From Parasphingorhabdus marina DSM 22363 (GTDB lineage Bacteria > Pseudomonadota > Alphaproteobacteria > Sphingomonadales > Sphingomonadaceae): a DNA stretch of 64,000 bases. The DNA lies in the NCBI RefSeq assembly GCF_900128895.1, contig NZ_FSQW01000001.1, forward strand, positions 1,798,001-1,862,000. Direction: 5' to 3'. Position 1 is the first letter of the stretch; every line of letters begins with the position of its first letter. Below are positions 61,487 to 64,000 of the stretch, one piece after another. A program made the position numbers and the translations under genes. A model generated the notes under the pieces. That model saw nothing but the letters and a program-made list of their open reading frames with translations. It did no database searches and was not told where the DNA came from.

Positions 61487-63688
61487 ATGGCGGTTAAGGG
61501 ACTTCTTAAGGCATTGTCCAGCAATGCCGGTTCTCAGTCAGAAACCAGCGCTGCGAAGGCGACGGCTGTGCCCGGACAGGCGCGCCGTGCGGATATTCTG
61601 GATGATTTCGAACAGGCGGGAATAAGCTGGTTCTGGGCAACAGATGCCGACGACCGCATCATCTATCTCACGGAAAAAGCCGCTGAAAATCTGGGACGGC
61701 CGGTTTCGGACCTGATTTCGGAAAAGTTTACGGCCTTTTTTGAAAATGACCCTGACAATCCGGACGAGAAATCCGATCGTCCGCTGAAATATCAAATTCG
61801 GAAACGCAGCAAGATTAGTGATCTGGTTGTGCGGCAGGTCTCGCTGACGATGCGTCCGGGTGATGAACAGAAATGGTGGCTGATTACCGCCCATCCGAAA
61901 TTTGACGAAGCCGGAAACTTCCAGGGATATCGCGGAAATGCAAAGGATGTTTCGGCAGAATATAAGCGCAAGCTCGAAGATTCCCGGCTTGCCGAATTTG
62001 ACTCGCTGACCGGTCTCGCAAACCGGCACCGGATGGACAATCAACTGAAGAGCCTGCTCGGCGCTTTCAAGGCCGCCAGCCGCAGCTGCGCCATCATGAT
62101 GCTCGATCTCGACCGCTTCAAACAGGTCAATGATACGATGGGGCATCCGGCGGGCGACGAGCTGCTCAAACAGGCCGCCAGGCGGATGCGGGACGTGATC
62201 GGCGACCGGGGGGAAATCGGCCGGCTGGGCGGAGACGAATTTCAGGTCATATTGCCCGATCTCGATGACCGCGGGAAACTGGGCGAAATTGCCGAGAAAA
62301 TCGTCAAACTGATTTCGCAGCCTTATGATATTGAAGACAAGAAAGCCATTATCGGCACATCGATCGGGATTGCCGTGGCGCCTTATGACGGAGTGGACCG
62401 GGAAGAGCTGATCCGCAGTTCTGACCTTGCGCTTTATGCTGCGAAAAATTCGGGACGGGGGCAGTTCCGGTTCTATTCGGCCGACCTCAAGGATGAGGCC
62501 GAGGAACGGCGGTTGCTGGTGGAGGATCTCCGGGAAGCGCTGGCCAATGATCAGCTGGAATTGCATTACCAGCCGGTTGTTCGAACAGACGATCACATGA
62601 TTGTCGGGTTTGAGGGGCTGATGCGCTGGGATCATCCGGAACGTGGTTTTGTGAGCCCGGGCGTTTTCATCCCGATTGCCGAAGAATTGAACCTGATAAA
62701 CCAGCTGGGCGAATGGGCCTTGCGCAAGGCTTGTGAAGACGCGCTGCAATGGCCGCAGTCAGTCCGGATCGCGGTGAACGTCTCGGCAGTGCAGTTCGCC
62801 AGCAACGGTTTCCCCGAAATTGTCATGAATGCTCTTGCCAATAGCGGTCTGGCGCCTGAGCGTCTCGAACTGGAACTCACTGAAAGTGTGTTCATGGGCG
62901 ACAGCGAAACCATCGACACCACATTCCGGATTTTGAAGGAACTCGGTGTGCGGCTGGCGCTGGATGATTTCGGCACCGGTTATTCTTCGCTCAGCTATCT
63001 TCGATCAGCACCGTTTGACAAGATCAAGGTCGACAAGAGCTTTGTCGATTCCTGTACCCAGAAGGATCAGAACAGCGAGAAAATCATCGCGGCTATTGTG
63101 AGCCTGTCTGAAGCTCTGGGAATGGAAACGACGGTGGAAGGTGTGGAAGCCTTTGATCAATTCGACGTGGTTTGCTCCAAAGGCGCGCGTTTCATTCAGG
63201 GGTGGATTTACTCCAAGGCGCTGCGGCTCGAGGAAATCTCGGAAAAAATGGGTGCCGGCGAGTTCAAGATCGAGCCGGACGGTCCGGAACTGTATCGACC
63301 GGATCGCCGTAAGGTTTTCCGCCGGATCGGTGCCATTCATGAAGATCACCGCTATGAGGTGGTGATGCGCGACCTGTCCAGGACCGGCGCGCAGTTTGAA
63401 GGCATGATCGGTGTTCCGGTCGGCACCAATCTGGTGCTTGACCTGGGCGCCGGGCAACTGGTCATTTGCACCGTTGTCCGCTCCGAAGATGCTGTTGTCG
63501 GAACCAAATTCGAAACACCGCTGGTCAGCGACGGGGCAGGGGGTCTGTGCACGCGGCATCGCGTGTCTCCCTATGACCTCGCGGCGGCCGGCATGCCGCT
63601 GGCAGCCTTGCCGGAAGGCAATTATCCGCTGGCACAGGTCTCGACTGCACCGGCGAGCAAGCCCAGGTTCATGCAGGTTGCCATCTAG
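61487..63688 (+). CDS. PAS-GGDEF-EAL-PilZ cyclic-di-GMP protein
   Basis: 733 residues from the ATG at 61487; a TTG-started frame reaches 61427. PAS-like domain (about 40-160, GISWFWATDADDRIIYLTEKAAENLGRPVSDL), GGDEF domain with intact GGDEF at 248-252 (DSLTGLANRHRMD before it), EAL domain with E376-G-L in place of EAL and DDFGTGYSSLSYL, and a C-terminal PilZ-like domain (about 602-690, RRKVFRRIG...RDLSRTGAQFEG). No membrane helix, so cytosolic. Both synthesis and breakdown sites look intact in motif, and PilZ offers a built-in c-di-GMP binding module. Monocistronic, 127 bp after the crotonase gene. Confidence 0.9.
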   Translation: MAVKGLLKALSSNAGSQSETSAAKATAVPGQARRADILDDFEQAGISWFWATDADDRIIYLTEKAAENLGRPVSDLISEKFTAFFENDPDNPDEKSDRPLKYQIRKRSKISDLVVRQVSLTMRPGDEQKWWLITAHPKFDEAGNFQGYRGNAKDVSAEYKRKLEDSRLAEFDSLTGLANRHRMDNQLKSLLGAFKAASRSCAIMMLDLDRFKQVNDTMGHPAGDELLKQAARRMRDVIGDRGEIGRLGGDEFQVILPDLDDRGKLGEIAEKIVKLISQPYDIEDKKAIIGTSIGIAVAPYDGVDREELIRSSDLALYAAKNSGRGQFRFYSADLKDEAEERRLLVEDLREALANDQLELHYQPVVRTDDHMIVGFEGLMRWDHPERGFVSPGVFIPIAEELNLINQLGEWALRKACEDALQWPQSVRIAVNVSAVQFASNGFPEIVMNALANSGLAPERLELELTESVFMGDSETIDTTFRILKELGVRLALDDFGTGYSSLSYLRSAPFDKIKVDKSFVDSCTQKDQNSEKIIAAIVSLSEALGMETTVEGVEAFDQFDVVCSKGARFIQGWIYSKALRLEEISEKMGAGEFKIEPDGPELYRPDRRKVFRRIGAIHEDHRYEVVMRDLSRTGAQFEGMIGVPVGTNLVLDLGAGQLVICTVVRSEDAVVGTKFETPLVSDGAGGLCTRHRVSPYDLAAAGMPLAALPEGNYPLAQVSTAPASKPRFMQVAI

Positions 63689-63706
63689 GACGGGCGTGCA
63701 ATCCGG

Positions 63707-64000
63707 TTACCGGGATTTCGCCCAGTCTTTCCAGGCGACGATATCATAACCCAGATGTTTGCCGCTTATCGATGTGAGCGTCCCGATGATCTGGGATTTC
63801 AGCCAGGGGGGATCATCCGCAAAATCCAGCCTTTTCAGCAGCGCATCAACCGTTTGCCGGTCATTTTGGCCGGAAGCGGCCACGGCGCGCAAAGCGCTCA
63901 GTTCGATTTCGAAATATTTTTCATAACTGTTGGGTGGCGAGGTCCAGGGATCGGTCAGAAGATTGACGGGAACGTCGGCCTGACCGGCTCTCGCCATTCC
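63707..64000 (-). CDS. Unidentified protein, C-terminal part (cut by window edge)
   Basis: The frame is open to the right edge; 98 codons with the stop at 63707-63709 are visible. The visible part is helical (YEKYFEIELSALRAVAASGQNDRQTVDALLKRLDFADDPPWLKSQIIGTLTSI) and ends KDWAKSR, which resembles HEAT-like repeat ends, but I do not recognise a family. An ATG at 63997 could be the start, yet the mid-sentence look of the chain favours a longer gene. It converges with the GGDEF-EAL gene. Confidence 0.5.
   Translation of the reverse strand, partial: GMARAGQADVPVNLLTDPWTSPPNSYEKYFEIELSALRAVAASGQNDRQTVDALLKRLDFADDPPWLKSQIIGTLTSISGKHLGYDIVAWKDWAKSR

Overview
The window reads as a chromosome segment of an alphaproteobacterium of the order Sphingomonadales. 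The support is two PEPxxWA-type C-terminal sorting tails, a DUF6356-like small membrane protein, a DUF4199 gene next to a membrane-anchored LuxR-type regulator, high-GC dense coding with GGAGG-like ribosome sites, and many CoA, GST and GMC catabolic genes. This placement is inference; no rRNA or other marker gene is present.

Left part (1-16.9 kb): the 3' end of a crotonase, a zinc-free MDR oxidoreductase and a tandem alpha/beta-hydrolase-fold protein; then an S9 peptidase, a DUF819 membrane protein and a D-threonine-aldolase-like PLP enzyme; a PEP-CTERM protein; indoleamine 2,3-dioxygenase divergent from an Lrp/AsnC regulator; and a minus-strand run of S9 peptidase, DUF2339 protein, membrane LuxR-type regulator, DUF4199 and VOC protein. 

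Middle (16.9-31.4 kb): a PabB-PabC fusion, hemN with an FNR-like box upstream, metY, a second PEP-CTERM protein, and a four-gene catabolic operon (GMC oxidoreductase, HCCA-isomerase-like, atypical SDR, long GST) facing its TetR regulator across a symmetric nested operator. An MFS carrier, a small secreted protein and a winged-helix/TPR regulator follow.

The most unusual region is 31.4-39.5 kb. A 7TMR-DISM-type sensor kinase and a NarL-type response regulator lie divergent from a four-gene operon of exported proteins: a two-domain protein, a MACPF/perforin-domain protein, a LamG-like lectin-fold protein and a very basic protein. The first protein carries the N- and C-terminal domains of the MACPF protein without the pore-forming core; both start their mature chain with QIPAFLP and share a Cys pair exactly 37 residues apart. 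An 18-bp near-palindrome (ATGGGG-N6-CCCCAT) occurs both in the divergent promoter region and just upstream of the kinase gene, which suggests one regulon controlling a secreted perforin system.

Right part (39.5-64 kb): 2,4-dienoyl-CoA reductase, a cNMP-binding/TrxB-like fusion without the CxxC pair, an aromatic aminotransferase, a DUF6356 protein, a YeiH family transporter, an AceE-like dehydrogenase, an isochorismatase-like hydrolase, a 2622-residue filamentous-haemagglutinin-like adhesin with exact 957-bp internal periodicity, tRNA-Leu(CAG), a frameshifted CPBP protease, an EreA/ChaN-like exported protein, a MarR-crotonase pair, a PAS-GGDEF-EAL-PilZ protein and the end of an unidentified protein. 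No insertion sequence, integrase, prophage or CRISPR array is visible.
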